Origin: Streptomyces gelaticus
Lineage (GTDB): Bacteria; Actinomycetota; Actinomycetes; Streptomycetales; Streptomycetaceae
DNA: 64,000 nt
Direction of reading: 5' to 3'
Assembly: GCF_014649535.1 (NCBI RefSeq)
Contig: NZ_BMTF01000006.1
Span: 63,742 to 127,741 of the forward strand
The notes beneath the pieces were generated by a model, which was not told where the DNA came from, searched no databases, and saw only the letters and a program-made list of their open reading frames with translations. Below, piece after piece: positions 50,264 through 59,150 of this stretch (the first letter of the stretch is position 1; every line of letters begins with the position of its first letter). A program made the translations under genes and the position numbers.

Positions 50264-53200
50264 ATGCGGACACCGGCCGACGAACAGTTCCACGCCCTGG
50301 GACGGCTGATCGGGCACCAGGACCCCGGGCAGCGTCATCTCGGACTGGTTCTGCTGGCCGAGCGCCTCACTGAGTGCCCCCCGCCCGACGACGAGGAACG
50401 GGACGCACTCGCCGGGCTGCTGCCCGCATCGCTGACCGGACTGCCGGAGGCCGATCTCCTCCTGGCCGGGCTCCACGAGCGGCTCGGCCACCGCCTCAGG
50501 GACCGCCCCCGGCCGTCGTGGCGCACGGCCGGGCATCTGCCGGCGGCGGTACGGATCGCCTGGCTGCGCGCCGATGTGCTCCACGACCCCGAGGTGCTCC
50601 GCGACGAGCCCCGGGGCGAACTCCTGTACCAGGCAGTGCGGGGGGCGGACATCACCGGTACGCACCGGCCGACGCGGCTCGTGGACGAACTGGCGGGCAG
50701 CGGCGATCCGGTGCTTCAGGCCGAGGCGCTGCGGCTGGCCCGGGAGGGGCTGCACGCCGGTCTGCTGGCCCCGGCGCTGGTCCGGGAGGACCTGATCGGT
50801 CTGCTGGGGGCGGGGAGCGCCCCGGTCGTCGCCGCTGCGCTGGGCGAGCTCGCCGAGCCGTGGGCGGCGGCGGATCCGCTGCCGCCCGGCCTCCTCGCTC
50901 CGTTCCTCCGTGCCGAACCGGAGCGGGATCGCGCCGGGGAACCGGCTCGGGGGCCGGTGCGGGAGCAGGCCGCGGTGGCCGACGCAGCCATCGGGGCCGC
51001 CGCGCGCCACGGCCACCGCGACCTGCTGCGCCAAGCCGTCGAGGACCCCGGCCTTGCGCCGGGCCTCCGCCGGCGCGCGATGGAACTGCTGGGCGAGCTG
51101 GCGGACCGCGACGACATCGGCGAGCTGACGGCCGTGGCCGCGCGCGACCCCCTGCTGTTCGGCGGGCCGGCCGTGACCTGCCTGCGCGGACTCCACCGGC
51201 GCGGTCACTTCCCGGACGGGACGCACGTCCCCGCCGTCCTCGGTCTCGCCCTGTCCGATCACTCCGTTCCGGCCCGCGACGTGGCGACGATCCTGTTCAC
51301 CGCGCGGAAGGAGACGCTGCGCGTACTGGCGGACGCACCGGCCGACGATCCGGGCTGGCCGCGACGGCTCGCCCTGCTGGTCGCCCTGGCCGGGCAGGGC
51401 GCCGGTGACCTCCCGGTCGGCGACGCCATCACGGACGTACTGCCCTTCGCCCCCGCACCGGGACCGTTCCTCGACGCGATCCGCGAACTGCGCCACGAGG
51501 ACGCCGAGGAGGCCGTGATCGCCCTGCTGCCCGCGGCGCCCGCCGCGGCCCTGGACACGCTGGAGGCGATCGGTGGGGACCGGACGGTACGGGCCCTGCG
51601 CGAAGGACTGGGTCTCACCGCCGACGGGGGGACGGCGCCCCATCTGCGCGCCGTACGCGACCGCGCCCTCGAACTGCTGTGGCAGCTGAACCGCGATCCG
51701 GCACAGCGCCGCGCCCTTCTCGTACGGCTGGACCCCGTGGGCCTGCCGCCGGGCATCGCGGCCGACCTCGGCGGACCGGACGAGCGGGAACTGGCCCTGC
51801 TGCGCTCCCACCTGGACCCGGCCGAGCCGGTGGCGGCGCTGTGCCGGCTGGCGGCCCACGGCAACGCCGCCACGCTCCCGGTCATCGCCGACCTGCTGCT
51901 GCGCGTCGTGGCCGAGCAGGCCGCGTCGAGGAGTCCGGACGCGGCGCCCCGGACCGGGGAGCACGGGCAGCCGGCGGGTGAGCCCGCGGTGCCGCAGGAG
52001 GTCCTGGACGCCGTGGGCGCCCTGGGCCGCCGGCTCCACGCCCGCCGCGCGATCCGGCCGGTCTGCCTGCTCGACACCACGGACGCCCAGGAGGCCGGGC
52101 ACGCACTCGTCGCGACGGTGGCGCTGGACCTGCTGGACCGCCCCGGGCTCTGTGACGACGAGCAGGTGGTCCTGCTCGAACTGCTGCTCCGGGCCCCGTG
52201 GAAGGGCACCCGTGCGCGGGTGCACCGGCTGCTGCGCCACCACGACCGGCATGTACGCAAGCACGTCATCGCCCTCCTCGCCCGCGACGCCACGGGCGAG
52301 GACGCCCAGGCCCTCTCGGCGACGCTGATCGCGCTGACGAGGGCCGAGGACATCCAGACCGTCCGCCAGGCGCTGCTCGCACTGGGCCACGCCCGCGCCC
52401 ACTGGGCGAGCGCCGCGATCGCCGCGTGCCTCGACCACCCGAACATGAACATCAAGAAGACGGCGGCCGAGGTGCTGGTCCGCGCGGGCACGCCGGAGGC
52501 GCTCCCGAAGCTCCTCTTCCGGCTCGGGCACGACGACAACCCCGGCCTGCGCGAGAAGCTCGTCACGGCCCTGCGCGCCGTCCTCGGCGACGCCTACGCG
52601 GCCACCCTCGTCGCCGCCGCCGAGCACAGCCGGGACGACGGCGCCCGCCGGCTGCTGCTGGCGGGCCTCCACGGCGTCCTCGCCGCACGCTCGGTCCTGG
52701 CGCTGGACGACCAGGGATCACCGGTGGCCGGCACGCTGCTGTCCCTGGTGGCGTCCGGCCGGGTCGCGCCGGCCTCCGGCACCGTGCAGGACCTGGCGTC
52801 GGCGATGGCCGGGCACGGGATCACCGCATCTGCCGCCGCGGACCCGTCGGCGGCGGCCGATGCGGCGGACCGCGACATAGCGGCCCTGGTGGCCGGGGGG
52901 TGGGACCTCTCGCTCGCGCTGCGCGTCGCCGAGCGGGACGAGCCGCTCGGCCCCGGCCACTCGCAGCAGCTGCGGCCGATGCTGGCCGACTGGCTCCGGC
53001 TGGCCGACTCCCTGCCGCTCCTCCGGAACGAAGCGCTCCACAACAAGGCGCTCCGGAACAAGGTGGTGCGGTTCGCGCTGCGCCTGGGCGCCGAGCCCCG
53101 AAACGACGCGGAGCTCACGGCATTCGCCCGGTCCGCCCCGCTCCTGCTGGACGCGCTGGCCGACGCCCGGGGCGGGGACCGGCACGATCTGATCGCCGTG

Positions 53201-54871
53201 CTCGAAGCGGTCGCGCCGATGCTGGCGGCCACCGCGAAACCGGCCGCCGTCGCCGCGGTACGGGCGCTGCGCCCCGCGCCTGCGACCCCGAGCCGGTCCA
53301 CGCTGACCCTGCTGCGCCGCCTCGGCGCGGTGCCGGTCCGCGCCGACCTCGACCGGGCCCTGGTGGGCGCCCGGCTCGGCGCCGACCCCTGGCGGGCCGA
53401 AACGGCCGTGCTCCGGGAGGCCTTCGCCGTGCCGGAGACCGCCGACGGCGGGCTCGTGCCTGCCGGAACCCGGGCCTGGCGGGCCGCACTGGACGACGCG
53501 GTCCGCACACCGGGCGCACTGGAGGAGTTCCGCCGACGGGACGACGGCGCGGTTCCCTCGCGGGACCGGCTGGCCGCGCTGATCGAGGCCCATGGGAGCG
53601 CCGGCCCCGGGGTGCGGACCGCGCTCGTCGACTGGATGACGTGGCTCCAGCCGCTCGACGCACCGCCCTGGACCATCGCCGAGACCGCCCACGCACCGGC
53701 GCCGCCACCGCGCCGGGTCCAAGCCGACGACCTGGACCAGCCGCGCTCGGCGGCGCTGCGGGAACGGCTGTTGGCCATGCTGGAGTCGGCCGGGGCGGAC
53801 CGCAGACAGACCGCTGCCCAGGCGCTGACGCGGTGGCCCGAGCCGGAGGCCCGGCTGGCGGTGCTGCGCGCGTACCTCCGCGGCCGGGTCGCCCTGCCCG
53901 CCGGCGCCGACCCGGCCCTCGCACTGGCCGCCGTCGACGAGGCGGAGCTCCGGGGCGACGGCATCCTGCGCGACAGGGTGGCGCGCGCCGCCGCCGGGCT
54001 CGACCCGTGGGAGCTGGAACGGCTGGTCCCGCTGCTGCTGGAGTGGTGGGAACACGCGCCGCCCGCCGTCGGCCGGGCGGTCGGCGACGCCTTGCGCGCC
54101 TGTCCCGCCGACGCGCTGGCCGAGGCCCTGGGCGGCCGTCTCGACGCCGGGGCCTGGGGCTTCGTGGACCTGCTCGCCGGCCGCCGGCTGCTGCGCACCC
54201 CCGCCCTCACGCGGACCCGTCGGCGCCTGCGCGCCGAGGGGCGCGACGAACTCGCGGAGCGGCTCCTGCTCGTCGACGGCCCGCTGCGCGGCCCGGACGC
54301 CGAGCTGCAGGACGTGGCGGCACTGGCGGCGCTCCGTGACCGGGACGCGGCCGTACCCGCAGGAACCCGGCACCGTCCCACCCGGCAGGAACTGCTGGAC
54401 CTGGCCCGGACCGGCACCGCGGAGCAGATCTGCCGGGCGCTCACGGAGCTGGCCGGGGAACACACCGGCCCGGGACCCGATCAGGACCCGCAACTACTCG
54501 ACCTGCTGGGTGAGTTGCTCACCCACCCCCATTCCAGGGTGCGGCTGCGTGCCCACCGGACCTCACGGGCGATGCTCGCCCGGCCGGCCCATCTGCGCCA
54601 CACCGGACTCCTGCTGGAGGACCCCCGGCCGGACGTGGTGCGCATGGCGATCGGCACTCTCTGCCGGGCGGCCTGGGAGCCCGCGATTCCCGCGGTGACG
54701 CGATTGCTCGCGCACCCCCGGGCCGTGGTGCGCGAGACGGCGGCCGAGGGGCTCGTCGGGATGGGCGGCGCGGCGGTCCCCGCCCTGCGCAACGCCGCCG
54801 CCCACGCCCGCCCCGACCGCCGCTCCCTGTACACGGACGTACTGGACCGGATCAGGGCCGGTGAAGGCTGA
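50264..54871 (+). CDS. Giant HEAT-like-repeat protein, 1535 residues
   Basis: This very large soluble protein is built almost entirely of amphipathic helices rich in Ala, Leu and Arg. HEAT-like repeats are clearest at ~640-800 ('LLRHHDRHVRKHVIALLARD', 'LDHPNMNIKKTAAEVLVRAG', 'LGHDDNPGLREKLVTALRAV') and at the C-terminus ('LLEDPRPDVVRMAIGTLCRA', 'LAHPRAVVRETAAEGLVGMG'). No enzymatic motif, signal peptide or membrane segment is seen. HEAT solenoids are scaffolds for protein or DNA binding. ATG 50264 sits at a predicted transcription start. A 15-bp triple repeat (53021-53065) lies within it. I do not recognise a characterised homologue; it stands alone with no partner gene. Confidence 0.8.
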   Translation: MRTPADEQFHALGRLIGHQDPGQRHLGLVLLAERLTECPPPDDEERDALAGLLPASLTGLPEADLLLAGLHERLGHRLRDRPRPSWRTAGHLPAAVRIAWLRADVLHDPEVLRDEPRGELLYQAVRGADITGTHRPTRLVDELAGSGDPVLQAEALRLAREGLHAGLLAPALVREDLIGLLGAGSAPVVAAALGELAEPWAAADPLPPGLLAPFLRAEPERDRAGEPARGPVREQAAVADAAIGAAARHGHRDLLRQAVEDPGLAPGLRRRAMELLGELADRDDIGELTAVAARDPLLFGGPAVTCLRGLHRRGHFPDGTHVPAVLGLALSDHSVPARDVATILFTARKETLRVLADAPADDPGWPRRLALLVALAGQGAGDLPVGDAITDVLPFAPAPGPFLDAIRELRHEDAEEAVIALLPAAPAAALDTLEAIGGDRTVRALREGLGLTADGGTAPHLRAVRDRALELLWQLNRDPAQRRALLVRLDPVGLPPGIAADLGGPDERELALLRSHLDPAEPVAALCRLAAHGNAATLPVIADLLLRVVAEQAASRSPDAAPRTGEHGQPAGEPAVPQEVLDAVGALGRRLHARRAIRPVCLLDTTDAQEAGHALVATVALDLLDRPGLCDDEQVVLLELLLRAPWKGTRARVHRLLRHHDRHVRKHVIALLARDATGEDAQALSATLIALTRAEDIQTVRQALLALGHARAHWASAAIAACLDHPNMNIKKTAAEVLVRAGTPEALPKLLFRLGHDDNPGLREKLVTALRAVLGDAYAATLVAAAEHSRDDGARRLLLAGLHGVLAARSVLALDDQGSPVAGTLLSLVASGRVAPASGTVQDLASAMAGHGITASAAADPSAAADAADRDIAALVAGGWDLSLALRVAERDEPLGPGHSQQLRPMLADWLRLADSLPLLRNEALHNKALRNKVVRFALRLGAEPRNDAELTAFARSAPLLLDALADARGGDRHDLIAVLEAVAPMLAATAKPAAVAAVRALRPAPATPSRSTLTLLRRLGAVPVRADLDRALVGARLGADPWRAETAVLREAFAVPETADGGLVPAGTRAWRAALDDAVRTPGALEEFRRRDDGAVPSRDRLAALIEAHGSAGPGVRTALVDWMTWLQPLDAPPWTIAETAHAPAPPPRRVQADDLDQPRSAALRERLLAMLESAGADRRQTAAQALTRWPEPEARLAVLRAYLRGRVALPAGADPALALAAVDEAELRGDGILRDRVARAAAGLDPWELERLVPLLLEWWEHAPPAVGRAVGDALRACPADALAEALGGRLDAGAWGFVDLLAGRRLLRTPALTRTRRRLRAEGRDELAERLLLVDGPLRGPDAELQDVAALAALRDRDAAVPAGTRHRPTRQELLDLARTGTAEQICRALTELAGEHTGPGPDQDPQLLDLLGELLTHPHSRVRLRAHRTSRAMLARPAHLRHTGLLLEDPRPDVVRMAIGTLCRAAWEPAIPAVTRLLAHPRAVVRETAAEGLVGMGGAAVPALRNAAAHARPDRRSLYTDVLDRIRAGEG
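53021..53065 (+). repeat. 15-bp tandem repeat x3 inside the HEAT-protein gene
   Basis: Three 15-bp units (starting CTCCGGAAC, CTCCACAAC, CTCCGGAAC at 53021, 53036 and 53051) encode the peptide repeats LRNEA-LHNKA-LRNKV. It is a recent in-frame slippage expansion that lengthens one helix. Confidence 0.8.
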
Positions 54872-54872
54872 G

Positions 54873-54894
54873 CGCCCGTGAACCCCTGCGGGCG
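54873..54894. terminator. Weak hairpin after the HEAT-protein gene
   Basis: CGCCCG pairs with CGGGCG across a 10-base loop, starting two bases after the stop codon, with the acyl-CoA dehydrogenase gene converging on it. Confidence 0.4.
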
Positions 54895-54908
54895 ACCGGG
54901 CCCACCGC

Positions 54909-56135
54909 CTACACGTACCGCTTGATCTCCCGCCGGGCCAGCGACCGCTGGTGCACCTCGTCCGGACCGTCCGCCAGCCGCAACGTCCGTGCCGCCGCCC
55001 ACAGTTCGGCCAGCGGGAAGTCCTGGCCGACCCCGCCCGCGCCGTGCAGCTGCACCGCCTGGTCGAGGATGCCGACCACCGCGCGCGGAGTGGCGATCTT
55101 GATTGCCTGGATCTCCGTGTGCGCGCCCCGGTTGCCCACCGTGTCCATCAGCCACGCCGTCTTCAGCACCAGCAGCCGCAGCTGCTCCACCGTGACCCGC
55201 GCGTCCGCGATCCAGTTCTGCACGACGCCCTGCTGGGCGAGCGGCTTGCCGAAGGCGGTACGGGACACCGCTCGCCTGCACATCAGCTCGATGGCCCGCT
55301 CGGCCATGCCGATCAGCCGCATGCAGTGGTGGATCCGGCCCGGCCCCAGCCGTGCCTGGGCGATGGCGAAGCCGCCGCCCTCCTCGCCGATCAGATTCTC
55401 GGCCGGCACCCGCACATCGGTGAGGACGACCTCCGCGTGACCGCCGTGGTAGTGGTCCTCGTACCCGTACACCTGCATGGCACGGCGTACTTCGAGGCCG
55501 GGCGTGTCGCGAGGGACCAGGATCATCGACTGCCGGCGGCGGATGTCGGGGGCGTCAGGGCCATCGGCAGTCGCCGTCTTGCCCATCACGATGAAGATCT
55601 CGCAGTCCGGGTTCATCGCCCCGGAGATGTACCACTTGCGGCCGTTGACGACGTAGTCGCCGCCGTCGCGCACGATGCGGGTCTCGATGTTCGTCGCGTC
55701 CGACGAGGCCACCTCGGGTTCCGTCATGGCGAACGCCGAGCGGATCTCCCCGGCGAGCAGTGGCTCCAGCCACCGCTTCTTCTGCTCGTCCGTGCCGAAC
55801 TGGAAGAGCACCTCCATGTTCCCGGTGTCCGGGGCCGCGCAGTTCAGCGCGGTCGGCGCCAACTGCGGGGAGCGGCCGGTGATTTCGGCGAGCGGGGCGT
55901 ACTGGAGATTGCTCAGCCCGGCCCCGTGCCCGGCATCCGGCAGGAAGAGGTTCCACAGGCCCTGACTGCGTGCCTCGGCCTTCAGGTCCTCGACGATCCG
56001 CGGGGTGTCCCACGGGGAGGCCAGCAGAGCCCGCTGCTCCTGCGCGGTCTTCTCGGCCGGGTACACGTGCTCGTCCATGAAGGCCAGCAGCCGGGTGCGC
56101 AGCTCTTCGGTGCGGGCGTCGAATGCGAAGTCCAT
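54909..56135 (-). CDS. Acyl-CoA dehydrogenase, ACAD10/11-like
   Basis: The 408-residue flavoenzyme has FAD/substrate motifs 'SAFAMTEPEVASSDATNIET' and 'WYISGAMNPDCEIFIVMGKT', and the unusual 'VYGYEDHYHGGHAEVVLTDV' and 'LGPGRIHHCMRLIG' that mark the ACAD10/ACAD11 subgroup. ATG 56135 starts eight bases after the stop of the kinase-fold gene, so the two are co-transcribed. In animals these two domains are fused and act on 4-hydroxyacyl-CoA via a phosphorylated intermediate. The bacterial Lva pathway uses separate proteins. A matching role here is inferred. Confidence 0.9.
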   Translation of the reverse strand: MDFAFDARTEELRTRLLAFMDEHVYPAEKTAQEQRALLASPWDTPRIVEDLKAEARSQGLWNLFLPDAGHGAGLSNLQYAPLAEITGRSPQLAPTALNCAAPDTGNMEVLFQFGTDEQKKRWLEPLLAGEIRSAFAMTEPEVASSDATNIETRIVRDGGDYVVNGRKWYISGAMNPDCEIFIVMGKTATADGPDAPDIRRRQSMILVPRDTPGLEVRRAMQVYGYEDHYHGGHAEVVLTDVRVPAENLIGEEGGGFAIAQARLGPGRIHHCMRLIGMAERAIELMCRRAVSRTAFGKPLAQQGVVQNWIADARVTVEQLRLLVLKTAWLMDTVGNRGAHTEIQAIKIATPRAVVGILDQAVQLHGAGGVGQDFPLAELWAAARTLRLADGPDEVHQRSLARREIKRYV

Positions 56136-56143
56136 GGGGGTGA

Positions 56144-57166
56144 TCAGCCTTCCTGGAGGGTGGTGAGCCCGTGCTCGATGAAGACGGGGACGAGATCGCC
56201 GATGCGGTCGAAGCCGGCGCCGACGGTCCGGCCCAGGGTGTAGCGGTAGTGGATGCCCTCCAGGATCACGGCGAGCTTGAACCAGGCGAACGCCGTGTAC
56301 CAGGAGATGGCGGAGGTGTCCCGGCCGGAGCGGGCGGCATAGCGCTCGGTCAGCTCGGCGGGGGAGGGATGGCCCGCCGCGCCGCTGGTGGTGGAGACCG
56401 GCGATTCGGCGAGGCCGAGATCGGAGCTGTACATCACCAGCAGGCCGAGATCGGTCAGCGGGTCGCCGAGCGTCGACATCTCCCAGTCGAGGACGGCCTT
56501 GATCCGGTCGTCGGAGCCGATCAGGACATTGTCCAGCCGGTAGTCGCCGTGCACGACGGTGGGCGCGGGCGAGACGGGCAGCGCGCGCCCGAGCGCGGCG
56601 TGAAGTTCGTCGATGCCCGGCAGTTCGCGGTTGCGCGACGCGTTCAGCTGCTTGCCCCAGCGGCGCAACTGCCGGTCGAGGAAGCCCTCGGGCCGCCCGA
56701 AGTCGCCGAGCCCGACGGACTCCGGGTCCACGGCGTGCAGGGCGACGAGGGTGTCGACGAGCCCGAGGGCCGCCTCCCGGGTGCGCGCGGCGCCCAGCGG
56801 GGCGAGCTGCTCGGCGGTGCGGTACGGGGTGCCCTCGACGTACTCCATGACGTAGAAGGGCGACCCGGTCACCGATGCGTCCTCGCACAGCAGCACCGGC
56901 TCGGGCACCGGGACGGCCGTCGGGTGCAGGGCGCTGATCACCCGGTGCTCGCGCTTCATGTCGTGCGCGGTGGCCAGCACATGGCCCAGCGGGGGCCTGC
57001 GGACGACCCAGCGGCCGGTGCCGTCCGTGACGACGTACGTCAGGTTCGACCGGCCGCCCTCGATCAGCCGGGCTTCGAGCGGTCCGCTCACCAGCCCCGG
57101 CCGCTCGCGGTCGAGGTGTCCGCGCAGCCGGTCGAGGTCGAGACCTGGCGGGTGGACTGAGCTCAT
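56144..57166 (-). CDS. Aminoglycoside-phosphotransferase-fold kinase, ACAD-associated (LvaA/ACAD10-like)
   Basis: The 340-residue APH/choline-kinase-fold protein has 'IEGGRSNLTYVVTDG' (nucleotide loop), 'VVHGDYRLDNVLIGSDDRIK' (catalytic Brenner HGD...N motif) and 'AVLDWEMSTLGDPLTDLGLL' (metal-binding DW/D). Together with the adjacent ACAD11-like dehydrogenase it resembles the kinase domain of ACAD10/11 and LvaA, which phosphorylate 4-hydroxyacyl-CoA. ATG 57166 follows CGGAGG. It is first in the operon. The operator-like palindrome CATGCCGA-N4-TCGGTATG lies 40 bp upstream. Antibiotic resistance is not implied by the fold. Confidence 0.9.
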   Translation of the reverse strand: MSSVHPPGLDLDRLRGHLDRERPGLVSGPLEARLIEGGRSNLTYVVTDGTGRWVVRRPPLGHVLATAHDMKREHRVISALHPTAVPVPEPVLLCEDASVTGSPFYVMEYVEGTPYRTAEQLAPLGAARTREAALGLVDTLVALHAVDPESVGLGDFGRPEGFLDRQLRRWGKQLNASRNRELPGIDELHAALGRALPVSPAPTVVHGDYRLDNVLIGSDDRIKAVLDWEMSTLGDPLTDLGLLVMYSSDLGLAESPVSTTSGAAGHPSPAELTERYAARSGRDTSAISWYTAFAWFKLAVILEGIHYRYTLGRTVGAGFDRIGDLVPVFIEHGLTTLQEG

Positions 57167-57205
57167 CGTGCACACCTCCGGGGGGTGAAAGACGGTCGGC
57201 ACCAT

Positions 57206-57225
57206 CATGCCGACCAGTCGGTATG
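57206..57225. promoter_or_regulatory. TetR-type operator upstream of the kinase/ACAD operon
   Basis: CATGCCGA-CCAG-TCGGTATG is a 20-bp palindrome with one mismatch between arms. Its reverse strand contains CATACCGACTGGT, shared with the SDR promoter at 48178. It lies 40 bp upstream of the kinase start on the minus strand. Confidence 0.75.
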
Positions 57226-57332
57226 CCGTCCAGTACGCGCCCGGGACCCGTCGGACGGACGTGCGGCGGAATCCTTCGGGCCCGCTCGCGCCCTGCTCGG
57301 TCCGGAGTCTGGCGTTCAGTCGCATCCCTGAA

Positions 57333-57338
57333 TAGGGT
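57333..57338 (+). promoter_or_regulatory. -10 element of the enolase-family gene, leaderless
   Basis: TAGGGT is six bases before ATG 57345, which has no Shine-Dalgarno sequence, so transcription probably starts at the ATG. Confidence 0.5.
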
Positions 57339-57344
57339 TCATGT

Positions 57345-58634
57345 ATGAACACAGCGCTGCTGATCGACGAAGTCCGGCTGACCCCGATCCTGATAGCCGA
57401 CCCGCCGCTGCTCAACACTCAGGGCGTCCACCAGCCCTACACCCCTCGGCTCATCGTGGAGGTCGTCACACGGGGCGGAGTCACCGGGATCGGCGAGACG
57501 TACGGGGACGGCAAGTACCTCGAACTCGCCCGGCCGCTCGCCACCGCGCTCGCCGGACGCCCGGTCAGCGATCTGAACGGGCTGTTCGCTCTGGCCGATG
57601 AGGTCTGCGGCGATTCACGGGCGGCCGACGACCGGGTCGACGCGGGCGGACTGCGCGGTGTGCAGACCGCCGACAAGCTCCGGCTCTCCGTCGTCTCCGG
57701 CTTCGAGGTCGCCTGCCTCGACGCGCTGGGCAAGTCTCTCGGCCTCCCCGTGCACGCGCTGCTGGGCGGGAAGGTCCGCGACGCCGTCGAGTACAGCGCC
57801 TACCTCTTCCACCGCTGGGCCGCCCACCCCGAGGGCGGCGAACAGGACGACTGGGGCGCCGCCCTCGACCCGGCCGGTGTCGTCGCCCAGGCCCGGCGCT
57901 TCGCCCGCGAGCACGGCTTCTCCTCCTTCAAGCTCAAGGGCGGTGTGTTCGAACCCGACCGGGAGATCGCCGCGATCCGTGCCCTGGCCGAGGAGTTCCC
58001 CGGGCAGCCGCTGCGGCTCGACCCCAACGGCGCCTGGTCCGTCGAGACCTCGCTGTATGCCGCCGAACAGCTGAAGGACGTACTCGAATACCTGGAGGAC
58101 CCGGCGAGCGGCACGGACCTGATGGCCGCGGTCGCCGCCGGCACCGACGTACCGCTCGCCACCAACATGTGTGTGACCACCCTCGCCGAGGTGCCGGAGG
58201 CCTTCGCCCGGGGCGCCGTGCAGGTGGTCCTCTCCGATCACCACTACTGGGGCGGGCTGCACCGTACGCGTGAACTGGCCGGGATCTGCCGTACCTTCGG
58301 CGTCGGACTCTCCATGCACTCCAACACCCACCTCGGCATCAGCCTCGCCGCGATGACCCACGTCGCGGCCACCGTGCCCAACCTGGACTACGCCTGCGAC
58401 AGCCACTACCCCTGGCAGAGCGAGGACGTCATCACCGCCCGCCATGTCTTCCGGGACGGCCGGCTCGCCGTGTCCGACGCACCCGGACTCGGAGTCGAAC
58501 TCGACCGCGAGCGCCTGGCCGCCCTGCACCGGCGCTGGCTCGACGACGACGGCACGATGCGCGAGCGCGACGACGCGGCGGCGATGCGCAAGGCCGAGCC
58601 GCAGTGGCGGACACCGGCGATCCCGCGCTGGTGA
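57345..58634 (+). CDS. Glucarate dehydratase-like enolase superfamily enzyme
   Basis: The 429-residue enzyme is of the mandelate racemase/glucarate dehydratase branch of the enolase superfamily. The catalytic KxK is in 'FSSFKLKGGVFEPDRE', the metal ligand and Asn in 'LRLDPNGAWSVETSLYAAEQ', further ligands in 'PLATNMCVTTLAEVPEAF', and the His base in 'LSMHSNTHLGISLAA'. It dehydrates D-glucarate (or a related sugar diacid) to 5-keto-4-deoxyglucarate. ATG 57345 is predicted to be leaderless. A 9-bp hairpin follows the stop. It is divergent from the kinase/ACAD operon; no sugar transporter is next to it. Confidence 0.88.
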   Translation: MNTALLIDEVRLTPILIADPPLLNTQGVHQPYTPRLIVEVVTRGGVTGIGETYGDGKYLELARPLATALAGRPVSDLNGLFALADEVCGDSRAADDRVDAGGLRGVQTADKLRLSVVSGFEVACLDALGKSLGLPVHALLGGKVRDAVEYSAYLFHRWAAHPEGGEQDDWGAALDPAGVVAQARRFAREHGFSSFKLKGGVFEPDREIAAIRALAEEFPGQPLRLDPNGAWSVETSLYAAEQLKDVLEYLEDPASGTDLMAAVAAGTDVPLATNMCVTTLAEVPEAFARGAVQVVLSDHHYWGGLHRTRELAGICRTFGVGLSMHSNTHLGISLAAMTHVAATVPNLDYACDSHYPWQSEDVITARHVFRDGRLAVSDAPGLGVELDRERLAALHRRWLDDDGTMRERDDAAAMRKAEPQWRTPAIPRW

Positions 58635-58635
58635 C

Positions 58636-58677
58636 GGCCCCGCAGCCCCGGGGCGCCGCGGCCTGACGTGCGGGGCC
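58636..58677 (+). terminator. Terminator hairpin of the enolase-family gene
   Basis: GGCCCCGCA pairs perfectly with TGCGGGGCC, with an internal GC palindrome in the loop, starting two bases after the stop codon. Confidence 0.6.
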
Positions 58678-58739
58678 CGGACCCGCACCGATGGCCGGTG
58701 CATGAAGGGAACGGGTCCCCGCCGGAGCGGGCGGCGGAC

Positions 58740-58765
58740 GCCCCCCGGCTGAACGAACGGGGGGC
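58740..58765. terminator. Hairpin downstream of the DUF202 pair
   Basis: GCCCCCC pairs with GGGGGGC across a 12-base loop. It lies beyond the 3' end of the minus-strand DUF202 genes and could stop their transcript. Confidence 0.45.
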
Positions 58766-58838
58766 ACACCCGCGGAAAGATCGTCGTCGCCGTACCCCGG
58801 GAGTTCCCCGGCCTCTGACGGCGCCGGCGGCCCCGCCC

Positions 58839-59150
58839 TCAGAACAGCATGGCCGTGGCGAACACCGCGAGCGCGACCGTGCACGCCGCCGCTGTCAGCG
58901 CGCCGCGCGCCGACAGCAGTCGCGGCCGGGCGGTCCCCATCCCGAGCACCCGCAGATGCGCCACCCGCAGAAACCCCAGCCAGGCCAGTGCGCTCAGCGA
59001 CACCGCCACGATCGCCGCCGGGCCCGCCCCGCCGTGCAGCGCCTGCCTGACCGCCAGCAGCGCCACCACCGTGCACGACAGCGTCGTTCGCCGCCAGGCC
59101 AGCCTGGTCCGCTCGGGCTGAAGTCCGGGGTCGCGCCCCGCAGTGGTCAC
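58839..59150 (-). CDS. DUF202 small membrane protein
   Basis: The 103-residue protein starts with the DUF202 signature 'LQPERTRLAWRRTTLSCTVV' and has three helices ('GGAGPAAIVAVSLSALAWLG', 'ALTAAACTVALAVFATAMLF'). GTG 59150 overlaps the stop of the upstream DUF202 gene as GTGA and follows GGGAGG. Function is unknown in the family (YidH-related). It is the second of a tandem DUF202 pair. Confidence 0.82.
   Translation of the reverse strand: MTTAGRDPGLQPERTRLAWRRTTLSCTVVALLAVRQALHGGAGPAAIVAVSLSALAWLGFLRVAHLRVLGMGTARPRLLSARGALTAAACTVALAVFATAMLF

Noticed and set aside
49235..52672. A 1145-codon minus-strand open frame opposite tetR and the HEAT gene
   Set aside because: It crosses the real tetR and HEAT genes, is rich in Arg/Gly/Gln as expected from antisense of GC-rich coding DNA, and has no recognisable domain.
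56144..57166. Aminoglycoside resistance gene
   Set aside because: The APH fold is present, but the partner acyl-CoA dehydrogenase and sequence type point to ACAD10/LvaA-like metabolism, not resistance.
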